Origin: Gemmobacter aquarius
GTDB taxonomy: Bacteria > Pseudomonadota > Alphaproteobacteria > Rhodobacterales > Rhodobacteraceae
Assembly (NCBI RefSeq): GCF_003060865.1
Contig: NZ_CP028918.1
Location: 1,290,001 to 1,354,000, forward strand
Direction: 5' to 3'
Length of the DNA: 64,000 nt
Below the pieces are notes generated by a model, which did no database searches, had not been told where the DNA came from, and worked only from the letters and a program-made list of their open reading frames with translations. The position numbers and the translations under genes were made by a program. Positions 31,784 through 40,885 of the stretch are shown piece after piece. Every line of letters starts with the position of its first letter. The first letter of the stretch is position 1.

Positions 31784-32598
31784 GCGGCGAGGGGTGGAAG
31801 GCCGAGGAGATGGTCTATGCGAGGGCCGGCGTGGCGGGCTGGGGACGTGCGCTGTGGCGCGGGCTGGCCTTGGGTCTGGTGACCTATGGCGGTCTGGTGG
31901 TTTTGCTGTTGGTGCGGCTGGTCGAGCGGCCTCTGTTCGGGCTGGACCGGCCGTGGACGCCGCATATCACGCAATTCGTCTGCAAGGCGGCCTTTGTGAT
32001 CCTGCGCTTGCCGGTGACGGTGCGGGGAGAGCCTATGCAGGGGCGCGGGGCGATGGTGGCGAACCATGCGTCGTGGATGGATATCTTCGCGTTGAACGCA
32101 GCGGCGCAGGTCTATTTCGTGGCGAAATCCGAAGTGGCGGGCTGGGCGGGCATCGGTTGGCTGGCACGGGCGACGGGCACCGTTTTCATTGCGAGGAAGG
32201 GGCGCGAAGCCAAGGTGCAGCAGCGATTGTTCGAGGACAGGCTGCGGGCGGGTCACAGGCTTGCGTTCTTTCCCGAAGGGACCAGCACCGATGGCGTTCG
32301 GGTTCTGCCTTTCAAATCAACGCTTTTCGCGGCGTTCTACACCCATGGGCTGGACGAGGTGATGCAGATCCAGCCGGTGACGCTGGTCTATCATGCACCC
32401 CGGGGACAGGACTCGCGGTTCTATGGCTGGTGGGCGGACATGACATTTGGCGGCCATTTCCTGCGGGTGTTGATGCAAGGCCGGCAGGGGCGGGTCGAGG
32501 TGGTGTTTCACAAAGCGGCCGCGGTCGAGGACTTTCCTGACCGCAAGGCGCTGGCCGCCCATTGCGAGGCGGCCGTGCGCGCTGCGCTGGTGCTTTAG
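31780..32598 (+). CDS. olsA: Lyso-ornithine lipid O-acyltransferase OlsA
   Basis: 272 residues. A membrane anchor (LALGLVTYGGLVVLLLVRLV) precedes the PlsC acyltransferase domain with VANHASWMDIFAL (H-x4-D) and FFPEGTSTDGVRVLPFKSTL. It adds the second acyl chain to lyso-ornithine lipid and can also act as a 1-acylglycerol-phosphate acyltransferase in Rhodobacter. The frame is open far upstream inside olsB, but the ATG overlapping the olsB stop is the sensible start. Confidence 0.92.
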   Translation: MSGEGWKAEEMVYARAGVAGWGRALWRGLALGLVTYGGLVVLLLVRLVERPLFGLDRPWTPHITQFVCKAAFVILRLPVTVRGEPMQGRGAMVANHASWMDIFALNAAAQVYFVAKSEVAGWAGIGWLARATGTVFIARKGREAKVQQRLFEDRLRAGHRLAFFPEGTSTDGVRVLPFKSTLFAAFYTHGLDEVMQIQPVTLVYHAPRGQDSRFYGWWADMTFGGHFLRVLMQGRQGRVEVVFHKAAAVEDFPDRKALAAHCEAAVRAALVL

Positions 32599-32605
32599 TC
32601 GGCAC

Positions 32606-32624
32606 GAATTTTCTGCGAAAATTC
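32606..32624. repeat. Three-base-loop palindrome between olsA and thiE
   Basis: GAATTTTC-TGC-GAAAATTC, a perfect 8-bp stem, 8 bases after the olsA stop and between convergent genes. It is probably a bidirectional transcription end and is of the same design as the group at 50899-51008. Confidence 0.6.
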
Positions 32625-32647
32625 AGGCCGCGACTGTGGCGTTGGGT

Positions 32648-33265
32648 TCAGCCCAGCGGAGCAAGCAGGGACTTGAGGGTTGAGAGCGGCGCGTCGGTGT
32701 TCCAGATTTCTTCGCCCAAGGCGAAGAAATCGGTGACGGGACCGAATTTTTCGACGAGTTCGGCGGTCAGGGCACCTTCGGCAACGACCGGAACCTCGAT
32801 CATTTCGGACCACCATTCGAACAGGTCCCAGTCTGCCAGACTGCCATCGCCCAGCGGGGTGGCGCCGACGGGGCCGAAGGCGACGTAATCGGTGCCCTGT
32901 TCGGCAGCGGTGATGCCTTCGTGGCGGGTCGCGCCGCAATGGGCGCCGATGATCGCATCGGGCAGGTCCTTGCGGACCTTGCGGAGCGAGCGGGCGCCAT
33001 CGGTCAGGTGCACGCCGTCGAGGCCGAGGCGGTCGACGAGGAGGACGTGGCGTTCGATGATGATGGCGACATCGCGGGCGTGGCAGGTCTGGCGTAGGGC
33101 GTCGGCGGCGCGAAGCACGCGGTCTTCATCCTTGGTCGCCAGAGCGAGGCGCAGGCAGGCGATCTCGGCCCCGTCGAGCACGGCGGCAAGACGGTCGGGA
33201 AAGGTGTCGAGGTCGAATTCGGGCGGGGTGACGAGATAGATTTGCGGACGGTCTTGATCGGCCAT
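32648..33265 (-). CDS. Thiamine phosphate synthase-like protein
   Basis: 205 residues with a TIM-barrel ThiE pattern: QIYLVTPPEFDLDTF, LVDRLGLDGVHLTDG, IIGAHCGATRHEGITAAEQG, TDYVAFGPVGATPLGDG and the final FFALGEEIW. ThiE joins the pyrimidine and thiazole units of thiamine. Several pyrophosphate-binding positions differ from classical ThiE, so this may be one of the ThiE-like paralogues of Rhodobacterales. Confidence 0.75.
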   Translation of the reverse strand: MADQDRPQIYLVTPPEFDLDTFPDRLAAVLDGAEIACLRLALATKDEDRVLRAADALRQTCHARDVAIIIERHVLLVDRLGLDGVHLTDGARSLRKVRKDLPDAIIGAHCGATRHEGITAAEQGTDYVAFGPVGATPLGDGSLADWDLFEWWSEMIEVPVVAEGALTAELVEKFGPVTDFFALGEEIWNTDAPLSTLKSLLAPLG

Positions 33266-33394
33266 GATGCGCTCCGGTCGGCGTTTTCATCGCATTAGCC
33301 TATGTTTGCGGGGTTGACCATGGCCGAGGGTGCTTGCCCTGCAATGGCGGGGCGCGTATCGCGGGGACGAGACTTTGCCCATAGGGAGGGACCG

Positions 33395-34144
33395 ATGGCC
33401 GCACCGGAGATGATTGCACCGAGTTTCATCCTTGTCCGCCCGCAGATGGGCGAGAACATCGGGGCTGCGGCGCGGGCGATGCTGAATTTCGGCCTCGAGC
33501 GGATGCGGATCGTCGATCCGCGGGACGGCTGGCCGAACCCCAAGGCGGTGGCCATGGCCTCGGGTGCGGGGCGATTGCTGGACAATGCGGGGCTGTTTCC
33601 CGACGTTCAGGCGGCGATTGCGGATTGCGACTATGTCTTTGCCACCACCGCACGGGGGCGCGAGCTGGTCAAGCCGGTGGTGACACCCGAGCGCGCGATG
33701 GAGATGGCGCGGGCGATGGCGGCGGAGGGCAAGCGCGTCGGCGTGCTGTTCGGGCCGGAACGCGCGGGGCTGGAGAACGAGGATGTGGCACTGGCAAATG
33801 CCATCGTGACCGTGCCGGTGAACCCCGAATTTCCGTCTTTGAATCTGGCTCAATGTGCTTTGCTGATGGGGTATGAATGGCGGCGGCAGACGGAAGCGGT
33901 GGCCCCCGAGGTGATGGGGTTGGCGCGCACCGAATTTGCGTCGCGCGTGGATGTCGAGAAACTGGGCGACCATTTCGAGGAGCGGCTTGATGCGGCGGGC
34001 TTCTTCTTTCCGCCCGACAAGGCCGAGGGCATGAAGCTGAATCTGCGCAACATGTGGGCCCGGCTGGGGCTGACGCGGGCCGAGGTGCAGACCTTTCACG
34101 GGATGCTGCGGCAGATCGCCTTTATGTTGAAAAAGCAGGGCTGA
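33395..34144 (+). CDS. trmJ: tRNA (cytidine/uridine-2'-O-)-methyltransferase TrmJ
   Basis: 249 residues. The start at 33395 has GGGAGGGACC upstream; earlier in-frame starts lack one. SPOUT-fold motifs are FILVRPQMGENIGAAARAML, VGVLFGPERAGLENEDVALA and VPVNPEFPSLNLAQCALLMG. It methylates position 32 of several tRNAs. A short TrmJ C-terminal extension (LRNMWARLGLTRAEVQTFHG) is present. Followed by repeat copy C. Confidence 0.9.
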   Translation: MAAPEMIAPSFILVRPQMGENIGAAARAMLNFGLERMRIVDPRDGWPNPKAVAMASGAGRLLDNAGLFPDVQAAIADCDYVFATTARGRELVKPVVTPERAMEMARAMAAEGKRVGVLFGPERAGLENEDVALANAIVTVPVNPEFPSLNLAQCALLMGYEWRRQTEAVAPEVMGLARTEFASRVDVEKLGDHFEERLDAAGFFFPPDKAEGMKLNLRNMWARLGLTRAEVQTFHGMLRQIAFMLKKQG

Positions 34145-34165
34145 GGCCGCGCTTTCGGTTGGCCG

Positions 34166-34217
34166 CCGGGGGTTTTCCACCCCCGGACCCCCGAGGATAT
34201 TTGGGCAAGTGTGAAAG
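34166..34217 (+). repeat. Dispersed stem-loop repeat, copy C
   Basis: CCGGGGG-TTTTCCA-CCCCCGG, ACCCCCG, tail AGGATATTTGGGCAAGTGTG. It starts 21 bases after the trmJ stop in the same orientation. Confidence 0.75.
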
Positions 34218-34324
34218 CGGGTAGAGGGGGGGCGCACGGGGCCTTGATGGGCTTTGGTGTCGCAGTACCTTGAAGCGGCGGGCGGGGAAGCCTACCGTTG
34301 CGGCACAAAGACGGGAGACGGGGA

Positions 34325-35479
34325 ATGGCCGGAAAACGCAGCATTTTCGAGGATGTCGGGGCGGGAGGAGCAGTCCCGGCGGCGCCTGCGGGCGGGATGA
34401 TCGGGGCGCGGGGAACCGGCGCACGGCGCGGCATCAGGGCGTGGCTGGCGGTGCTGTTCCTGCTGGTTGCCTGCATGATCGCGGTGGGTGGCTTGACGCG
34501 GCTGACGGATTCAGGGCTGTCGATCACCGAATGGCGGCCCGTGACAGGGGCGCTGCCGCCGCTGGACGATGCGGCTTGGGCTGTGGAGTTCGCCAAGTAT
34601 CAGGCCAGCCCCGAATACCAGTTGCAGAACAAGGGGATGGAGCTTTCCGAGTTCAAGACGATCTTCTGGTGGGAATGGGGGCACAGGCAGCTTGGCCGCG
34701 TGATCGGGCTAGTCTGGGTGGTCGGGTTCGTTGGCTTTCTGGTGACGCGGCAAATCCCTGCGGGATGGACCGGGCGGCTGCTTGGCGTGGGTGCGCTGGG
34801 CGGGTTGCAAGGGGCCATCGGCTGGTGGATGGTGTCATCGGGGTTGAAGGGCGAGATGGTGGATGTGGCGTCATACCGCTTGGCGACGCATCTGGGGATT
34901 GCCTTTGTCATCCTTGGGCTTATCGCCTGGTATGTGTTCCTGCTCGGCCGGTCGGAGGCCGAGTTGATGCAGGCGCGGCGGGGGCGCGAGGTCAAGCTGT
35001 TCGGGATGACGACGGGGCTGATGCACTTTGCGTTCCTGCAAATTCTGCTTGGCGCGCTGGTTGCGGGGATCGATGCCGGGCGGGCCTTTCCGACTTGGCC
35101 CGACATGAACGGGCAGTTCTTTCCGGCGGATGCTTTCTATGTGCCCAATGGGATGTGGTGGCAGGCTTTCTTTGAAAATCCGGGGCTGGTGCAGTTCATT
35201 CACCGCATGTCCGGGTATCTTTTGTTCGCTTTCGGTGTGGTCGTGTGGCTGCGGGGGCGGAAGTCTCCGCATGGGATAACACGGGCTGCGTGTCATATGG
35301 TCTTGGCGATGCTCGTGGCGCAGGTGGCACTTGGCATCTTTGCCGCGTTGACGGCGGCGCAGGTTCATGTGGCGATTACGCATCAGATCGGGGCGGTTGT
35401 CCTGTGGGTGCTGATCATCCGGGCGCGGCATCTGGCGCAATATCCTGTTGCGGGTTCGATCCGGAAAGGGACGCAATGA
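34325..35479 (+). CDS. ctaA: Heme A synthase (COX15/CtaA)
   Basis: 384 residues, eight predicted membrane spans. Start MAGKRSIFEDV at 34325 has GGGAGACGGGG upstream. Motifs are VGGLTRLTDSGLSITEWRPV, FWWEWGHRQLGRVIGLVW, FIHRMSGYLLFAFGVVVW and VHVAITHQIGAVVLWVLI, whose His residues bind heme. It converts heme O to heme A for the aa3 oxidase encoded near 39.9-44.2 kb. Its stop overlaps the next gene as ATGA. Confidence 0.95.
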   Translation: MAGKRSIFEDVGAGGAVPAAPAGGMIGARGTGARRGIRAWLAVLFLLVACMIAVGGLTRLTDSGLSITEWRPVTGALPPLDDAAWAVEFAKYQASPEYQLQNKGMELSEFKTIFWWEWGHRQLGRVIGLVWVVGFVGFLVTRQIPAGWTGRLLGVGALGGLQGAIGWWMVSSGLKGEMVDVASYRLATHLGIAFVILGLIAWYVFLLGRSEAELMQARRGREVKLFGMTTGLMHFAFLQILLGALVAGIDAGRAFPTWPDMNGQFFPADAFYVPNGMWWQAFFENPGLVQFIHRMSGYLLFAFGVVVWLRGRKSPHGITRAACHMVLAMLVAQVALGIFAALTAAQVHVAITHQIGAVVLWVLIIRARHLAQYPVAGSIRKGTQ

Positions 35480-36951
35480 CAACTGCTTACGACGAGTTGA
35501 TGGCGTTCCAGCGCGAGACCGAGGCGCTGGGGCAGGTGGCGGGGCGGCTTGGCTGGGACCAGGAAACGATGATGCCGCGGGGCGCTGCCGAGCAGCGGTC
35601 GGAAGAGATGTCGGCCATGGAGGGGGTGCTACATGCGCGGCGCACCGATCCGCGGGTGGGGGAATGGCTGGCAAAGGCCGAGCCTGCCGATGCGGTGGCT
35701 GCGGCGCAGTTGCGCCATATCCGGCGGTCGTACGAGCGGTCGGTGAAAGTTCCGGCACGGCTGGCGCAGGAATTGGCGCGGGTGACTTCGGTGGCTCAGG
35801 GGGTCTGGGCGCAAGCGCGGGCCAAGGAGGATGTGCCGGGATTTCTGCCAATATTGCAGGATGTTATCCGGTTGCGGCAGGAAGAGGCGGCCTGTCTGGC
35901 GGCGGGCGGCGATGCCTATGACGCGCTGCTGAACGATTACGAACCCGGTGCTACGGCGGCGGGGATCGGGGCGATGTTCGACCGGATGCGGCCACGGCTG
36001 GTGGCGCTGCGGGCCAAGGTGCTGGGGGCGGCAAAGCAGCCTGCGGCGCTGCAAGGGTCGTTCGGGGCGGATGCGCAGATGCGAATGGCGCGCGATCTGG
36101 CGACTGCGTTCGGATATGACTGGGAGAGGGGGCGGCTGGACCTTGCAGTTCACCCCTTCAGTTCGGGGTCGGGAGATGATGCGCGCATCACCACGCGGGT
36201 GGCCGAGGCTGACCCGTTCAACTGTTTTTACTCGACAATCCATGAGGTTGGTCACGCTTGTTACGAGCTTGGCATCGACAGCGATTACCGTCTGACGCCG
36301 CTTGGCGCGGGGGTGTCGATGGGGGTGCACGAAAGCCAGAGCCGGATCTACGAGAACCAGCTTGGCCGGAGCCGTGCCTTTACCGGCTGGATGTTTACCC
36401 AGATGCGCGAGCGGTTCGGGGAGTTTGGCATCACCTCGGCGGATGAGTTTTATGCTTCCGTTAACCGTGTTTCGCCGGGTTATATCCGCACCGAAAGCGA
36501 CGAGGTGCAGTATAACCTGCATATCATGATGCGCTTCGATCTGGAGCGCGACCTGATCGGCGGGTCACTTTCCGTCAAGGATCTGGAAGACGCGTGGAAC
36601 GCGCGGTTCCTTGCAGATTTCGGTGTGGCGGTCGATCGTCCTTCGCATGGCATGTTGCAGGATGTGCATTGGTCGGTTGGGCTGTTCGGATATTTCCCCA
36701 CGTATAGCCTTGGAAATGTTTACGCCGGATGCCTGCACCGTGCGCTGCGGGCAGACGTGCCCGATCTGGACGCGGCCTTGGCCAAGGGTGATGCGACGCC
36801 CGCGACAGGTTGGCTGCGCGAGCGGTTACAGCGGCATGGCGGCCTGCGCGAGCCGAAGGACACGATTGCCGAGGCTTGCGGGTTCGAGCCGGACGAAGGG
36901 CCGCTTCTCGATTACCTCGAAGCGAAATTCGGCGCGATCTACCAGCTATGA
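35476..36951 (+). CDS. M32 family metallocarboxypeptidase
   Basis: 491 residues, thermostable carboxypeptidase 1 (Taq) type. Zinc motif TIHEVGHACYEL (HEVGH, about residue 258) with the third ligand Glu in MGVHESQSRIYENQLGRS. Family blocks HPFSSGSGDDARITTR, SPGYIRTESDEVQYNLHIMM and GLFGYFPTYSLGNVYAG are present. It cleaves C-terminal residues from peptides in the cytoplasm. Start ATG at 35476 overlaps the ctaA stop, so the much longer open frame upstream is not used. Confidence 0.94.
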   Translation: MTTAYDELMAFQRETEALGQVAGRLGWDQETMMPRGAAEQRSEEMSAMEGVLHARRTDPRVGEWLAKAEPADAVAAAQLRHIRRSYERSVKVPARLAQELARVTSVAQGVWAQARAKEDVPGFLPILQDVIRLRQEEAACLAAGGDAYDALLNDYEPGATAAGIGAMFDRMRPRLVALRAKVLGAAKQPAALQGSFGADAQMRMARDLATAFGYDWERGRLDLAVHPFSSGSGDDARITTRVAEADPFNCFYSTIHEVGHACYELGIDSDYRLTPLGAGVSMGVHESQSRIYENQLGRSRAFTGWMFTQMRERFGEFGITSADEFYASVNRVSPGYIRTESDEVQYNLHIMMRFDLERDLIGGSLSVKDLEDAWNARFLADFGVAVDRPSHGMLQDVHWSVGLFGYFPTYSLGNVYAGCLHRALRADVPDLDAALAKGDATPATGWLRERLQRHGGLREPKDTIAEACGFEPDEGPLLDYLEAKFGAIYQL

Positions 36952-38108
36952 GCGAACGCGCTGCCGTCTGGTGTCTGGCGGCAGCGCAGATGCTGGGATA
37001 TGCCTGTTTTTTCTATATTTTCGCGGCGCTGATCCTGTATTGGCAGCAAGGGCTGGACTGGCCGCATTGGGTGCTTGCAGCGGGGCCGACCCTTGCGATT
37101 GCGGTGTCTGCGGTGCTTGCGCCTGTTTGCGGGCGGGCGGTGGATCGGGGGCAGGCGGTGGCCTTGCTGACAGTCGGGCCGGTCGTGGGGGCCTTGGCGC
37201 TGGGGGTGCTGGCGGTCTGGGTTACCCCTGTCGGCTATCTGGTGGCATGGGCCGGATTGGGCGTTTCGCAGGCGATGTGTCTTTATGACGTGTGTTTCGG
37301 CTTGCTGGTCAGGCGGCACGGGGCTGGGGCACGGGAGTCGATCACCAAGGTGACGCTGGTGGCGGGTCTGGCAAGCACGCTGGCCTTTCCGGCAGGGGCG
37401 TGGCTGGCGGGGCATTTCGGCTGGCAAGTGGCTGTGTGGGTTGGGGTTTTCGTGGCGTTGGGGTTGGTGCTGCCCCTGCAGGGCCTCGCGGCAAGAGTGG
37501 TGGCGCGGGCGGTTCCGGACGAGGTTCGGGATCGGGCGCGGCTGGTGCTGCCATGGCGGGGGATCGTGACGGAGCGGGCGTTCCTGCGGTTGGCGCTGTT
37601 GTTTTCGTTGGTGAATTTGAACCACTGGATGCTGATGAACTACCTGCGGCCGATGTTCGAGGGGTTGGGTCTGGCGGCGGCAGTCGGGGTGGCTGCGGCG
37701 GCGACGGTGGGGCCTGCACAGGTGGTCGGGCGGCTGGCCCTGATGGGGGCGGGCGGGCGCATGGGAAGCCGGTTCGCGCTGTGGGTGACGATGGCGGCTG
37801 TTGTCGCCGCGCCGGTTTTCCTGTGGTTTTCGGCAGGGTTGCACGTGCTCGCCTTTGGCTTTGCCATACTGCAGGGGGCGGGGATGGGGATATTGACCAT
37901 CCTTCGGCCGGTGCTGGTGGCCGAGCGGTTGGGGCAGGAGCGGTACGGGGTTACTGCGGGGTTGATGGCGATACCGGGACTGGTGGCGATGGGGGTTTCT
38001 GCGCCGCTGGGGGCGGGATTGCTGGCGGCGGGTGGACCGGAAGTGGTGATAATCGTGGCTTTTATCATAGCCTTGGGGGCGGTCTGGGCTGTGGCTGCGG
38101 ATGCGTAG
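36948..38108 (+). CDS. Major facilitator superfamily transporter
   Basis: 386 residues with about twelve hydrophobic segments. The loop-2 motif is represented by GRAVDRGQAVALL and a similar loop between helices 8 and 9 reads GRMGSRFALWV. The substrate cannot be told. ATG at 36948 overlaps the peptidase stop as ATGA, so ctaA, the peptidase and this gene are read as one unit. Confidence 0.85.
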   Translation: MSERAAVWCLAAAQMLGYACFFYIFAALILYWQQGLDWPHWVLAAGPTLAIAVSAVLAPVCGRAVDRGQAVALLTVGPVVGALALGVLAVWVTPVGYLVAWAGLGVSQAMCLYDVCFGLLVRRHGAGARESITKVTLVAGLASTLAFPAGAWLAGHFGWQVAVWVGVFVALGLVLPLQGLAARVVARAVPDEVRDRARLVLPWRGIVTERAFLRLALLFSLVNLNHWMLMNYLRPMFEGLGLAAAVGVAAAATVGPAQVVGRLALMGAGGRMGSRFALWVTMAAVVAAPVFLWFSAGLHVLAFGFAILQGAGMGILTILRPVLVAERLGQERYGVTAGLMAIPGLVAMGVSAPLGAGLLAAGGPEVVIIVAFIIALGAVWAVAADA

Positions 38109-38256
38109 GGCTATGCACGGGATGTGCACGCTTTGGTGCGGTTCCTGCCGGAAAGGGCCGGAAATCGGGGAAAGACCGGATGCACAGGGGATGCATACGG
38201 ATTTTTTCGGCCGGTAAGGAGCGGTTAAGGGTTTTGCGGCGCGCGCGGGGGTCAGG

Positions 38257-38278
38257 GGGGCGCGGGTGCGCCCCCCTG
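38257..38278. terminator. GC-rich hairpin between MFS gene and tldD
   Basis: GGGGGGCGC-GGGT-GCGCCCCCC, five bases after the tldD stop (minus strand). No T-run follows. The other 150 bases between the genes contain only short direct repeats (GCACAGGGGATGC-like). Confidence 0.55.
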
Positions 38279-38282
38279 CCGG

Positions 38283-39704
38283 TCAGGCGGCCGAGCCGCC
38301 GATGGTCAGGCCGCCGATCATCAGGGTGGGTTGGCCCACGCCCACGGGCACCCATTGGCCGGCCTTGCCGCAATTGCCGATGCCGGGGTCAAGGGCGAGG
38401 TCGTTGCCGATGGCGCGGATCTGTTTGAGCGCCGTTGCGCCATCTCCGATCAGGGTGGCGCCCTTGACGGGGGCGATGATCTTGCCGTTCTGGACGCGGT
38501 AAGCCTCGGTGCAGGAGAACACGAACTTGCCGTTGGTGATATCGACCTGACCGCCGCCGAAGCCCACGGCATAGATGCCGTCTTTCAGGTCGGCAAGGAT
38601 AGCGGCGGGGTCGTCGCTGCCTGCCAGCATGTAGGTGTTGGTCATGCGCGGCATGGGGATATGGGCGAAACTTTCGCGCCTTCCGTTGCCGGTGGGGGCG
38701 ACACCCATCAGGCGGGCGTTCTGGCGGTCTTGCATGTAGCCCACAAGGATGCCGTCCTCGATCAGCACGTTTTTGGCCGAGGGGGTGCCTTCGTCATCGA
38801 CGCTGATGGAACCGCGGCGGTCGGGGATGGTGCCGTCATCCAGCACGGTCACGCCCGGCGCGGCGATGCGCTGGCCCAGAAGGCCCGCGAAGGCCGAGGT
38901 TTGCTTGCGGTTGAAGTCGCCTTCCAGCCCGTGGCCGATCGCTTCGTGCAGCAAGATGCCGGGCCAGCCGGGGCCGAGGACGACATCCATCATGCCAGCG
39001 GGGGCGGGGACGGCGTCGAGGTTGACGAGGGCGATGCGCAAGGCTTCGTCAACCATGGGTTTCCAGTGCGAGGCTTCGATCAGGCGGGCAAGGCCGAAGC
39101 GGCCGCCGCCGCCCATGCCGCCCTGTTCGCGGCGGCCCGCATGTTCGACGATGACCGAGACGTTCAGGCGGGCCATGGGGCGGATATCGGTCAGGCGGGT
39201 GCCTTCGGGGCGGAGGATTTCGACCTCTTGCAAGCCGGCCGAGAGGGTGGCCGAGACTTGCACCACGCGGGGATCGAGCGCGCGGGCGTAGGCGTCGATT
39301 TCTTTCAGCACATCGAGTTTGCCTGCGAAGGAGGCGTCGGCCATCGGGTCGGCGTCGGAGTAGAGTTTGACGTTGGTGCCTTTGGGGGCGGGCGCAAGCG
39401 TGCCGCCGCCGGCGCCGACGGCAAGGCGGGCGGTTTCCGACGCGCGGCGCAGCGATTTTTCGCTGATTTCGGTGGAATGGGCGTAGCCTGCGACCTCGCC
39501 CCGCACGGCGCGCAGGCCGTAGCCTTCGGAGGCGTCATAGGCTGCGGTCTTGATCCGGCCGTCATCGAGCACGATGCCTTCGGATCTTTTGCGTTCGAGA
39601 AAGAGTTCACCGTCGTCGGCACCGGCGGTGGCCTGACGCAGGATGGACAGCGCAACCCCTTCATCCAAAAGGGTTTCGAAGGGCCGGAAGGGCGCATCGG
39701 TCAT
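38283..39704 (-). CDS. tldD: Metalloprotease TldD
   Basis: 473 residues, the normal length. The zinc motif is LLHEAIGHGLEGDFNRK (HExxxH, about residue 260), and the C-terminal block NGKFVFSCTEAYRVQNGKII carries the third ligand Cys. With TldE (not in this window) it forms a heterodimeric peptidase that degrades unfolded peptides, microcin leaders and CcdA-type antitoxins. Divergent from ctaC, 185 bases apart. Confidence 0.96.
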   Translation of the reverse strand: MTDAPFRPFETLLDEGVALSILRQATAGADDGELFLERKRSEGIVLDDGRIKTAAYDASEGYGLRAVRGEVAGYAHSTEISEKSLRRASETARLAVGAGGGTLAPAPKGTNVKLYSDADPMADASFAGKLDVLKEIDAYARALDPRVVQVSATLSAGLQEVEILRPEGTRLTDIRPMARLNVSVIVEHAGRREQGGMGGGGRFGLARLIEASHWKPMVDEALRIALVNLDAVPAPAGMMDVVLGPGWPGILLHEAIGHGLEGDFNRKQTSAFAGLLGQRIAAPGVTVLDDGTIPDRRGSISVDDEGTPSAKNVLIEDGILVGYMQDRQNARLMGVAPTGNGRRESFAHIPMPRMTNTYMLAGSDDPAAILADLKDGIYAVGFGGGQVDITNGKFVFSCTEAYRVQNGKIIAPVKGATLIGDGATALKQIRAIGNDLALDPGIGNCGKAGQWVPVGVGQPTLMIGGLTIGGSAA

Positions 39705-39889
39705 GGGGTGCTGTCCTTGATCTGTGTCAAATGGCGCGCTTTTGCCGCAACGGTTTTGCTTGTCGCGCTGCCTCTAATATGGTTTCAAGCAGGCCGGAAA
39801 CAACGGGATTCTGCGTGGTACTTGTTGCGGGTGTCACGCGGGACCGAAAGAAGCAGCGGCCAAGCCGCGCACTGTGACGGGAAACGAAC

Positions 39890-40810
39890 ATGCGTCTTTC
39901 GACCATTCAAAAGGGATTTGCCGCCGGTCTGGCCGGATTTGCCGGGGCGATGCCCCTGGCTGCCGCCGCACAGGAGCTGGAGGTTGTGGGTCAGCCGCTG
40001 ACGCACAAGATGGGCTTTCAGCCCGCCGCGACGGAATTGGCCCGTGACCTGCAGGGTCTGGACCATATGCTTTTGATCATCATCACCGTGATCACGGTCT
40101 TTGTCACCGCGCTGCTGGTCTATGCGATCCTGCGCTACAACGGGCGTGCGAACAAGGTTCCGGCGAAGTTCACGCACAACTCGCCGCTGGAAATCGCATG
40201 GACGGTCGTGCCGATCCTGATCCTTGTGTTCATCGGTGCATTCTCGCTGCCGGTGCTGTTCAAGCAGCAGGAAATTCCTGTGGCCGATGTCACGATCAAG
40301 GTGACGGGGAACCAGTGGTACTGGTCGTATGAATATCCCGACAACGGCATTGCGTTCGACAGCTACATGATCGGGTCGCCCGCGACCGGTGGAACGAACC
40401 AGATGACGCCGGATGTCGAAAAGCAACTGGTCGATGCGGGTTACAGCAAAGAGCAGTTCCTGCTTGCGACCGATACGGCGGTCGTCGTGCCGGTGAACAA
40501 GATCGTCGTGATGCAGGTCACGGCGGCGGATGTGATCCATTCGTGGAAGATCCCGGCATTCGGCGTGATGCAGGATGGCGTTCCCGGACGTCTGGCGCAT
40601 CTGTGGTTCAAGGCCGAAAAGGAAGGCATCTATTTCGGCCAGTGCTCGGAACTGTGCGGCCAGATGCACGCCTATATGCCGATCACGGTCAAGGTCGTGT
40701 CGCAGCCGGTCTATGACGCGTGGGTCGCCAAGGCTGCGGCCGGTGACGTGGCGTTGTCGGCGGCCGATATCGCCGCCGCCCAGCCGATCGAGCTTGCGGC
40801 TGGCAACTGA
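39890..40810 (+). CDS. ctaC: Cytochrome c oxidase subunit II
   Basis: 306 residues. A signal peptide (FAAGLAGFAGAMPLAAAAQE) is followed by two membrane helices (MLLIIITVITVFVTALLVYA and AWTVVPILILVFIGAFSLPV). The periplasmic CuA domain has NQWYWSYEYPD, the His of DVIHSWKIPAFGVMQD and the copper site CSELCGQMHAYMP. It takes electrons from cytochrome c to the aa3 oxidase. First gene of the assembly cluster; subunit I is absent here, as is usual in Rhodobacter and Paracoccus. Confidence 0.97.
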   Translation: MRLSTIQKGFAAGLAGFAGAMPLAAAAQELEVVGQPLTHKMGFQPAATELARDLQGLDHMLLIIITVITVFVTALLVYAILRYNGRANKVPAKFTHNSPLEIAWTVVPILILVFIGAFSLPVLFKQQEIPVADVTIKVTGNQWYWSYEYPDNGIAFDSYMIGSPATGGTNQMTPDVEKQLVDAGYSKEQFLLATDTAVVVPVNKIVVMQVTAADVIHSWKIPAFGVMQDGVPGRLAHLWFKAEKEGIYFGQCSELCGQMHAYMPITVKVVSQPVYDAWVAKAAAGDVALSAADIAAAQPIELAAGN

Positions 40811-40885
40811 GCCTTTTGGACGAAGCGATGTGATGGGATGGCCCCGGTTGATCGGGGCCTTTTCCCAACCTGAAGGAACGGAACG

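Noticed and set aside
35245..35475. N-terminal extension of the M32 peptidase
   Set aside because: It lies inside ctaA in another frame; the ATGA overlap gives the true start.
38331..40001. 556-codon plus-strand frame over tldD
   Set aside because: Antisense of tldD and the start of ctaC in another frame.
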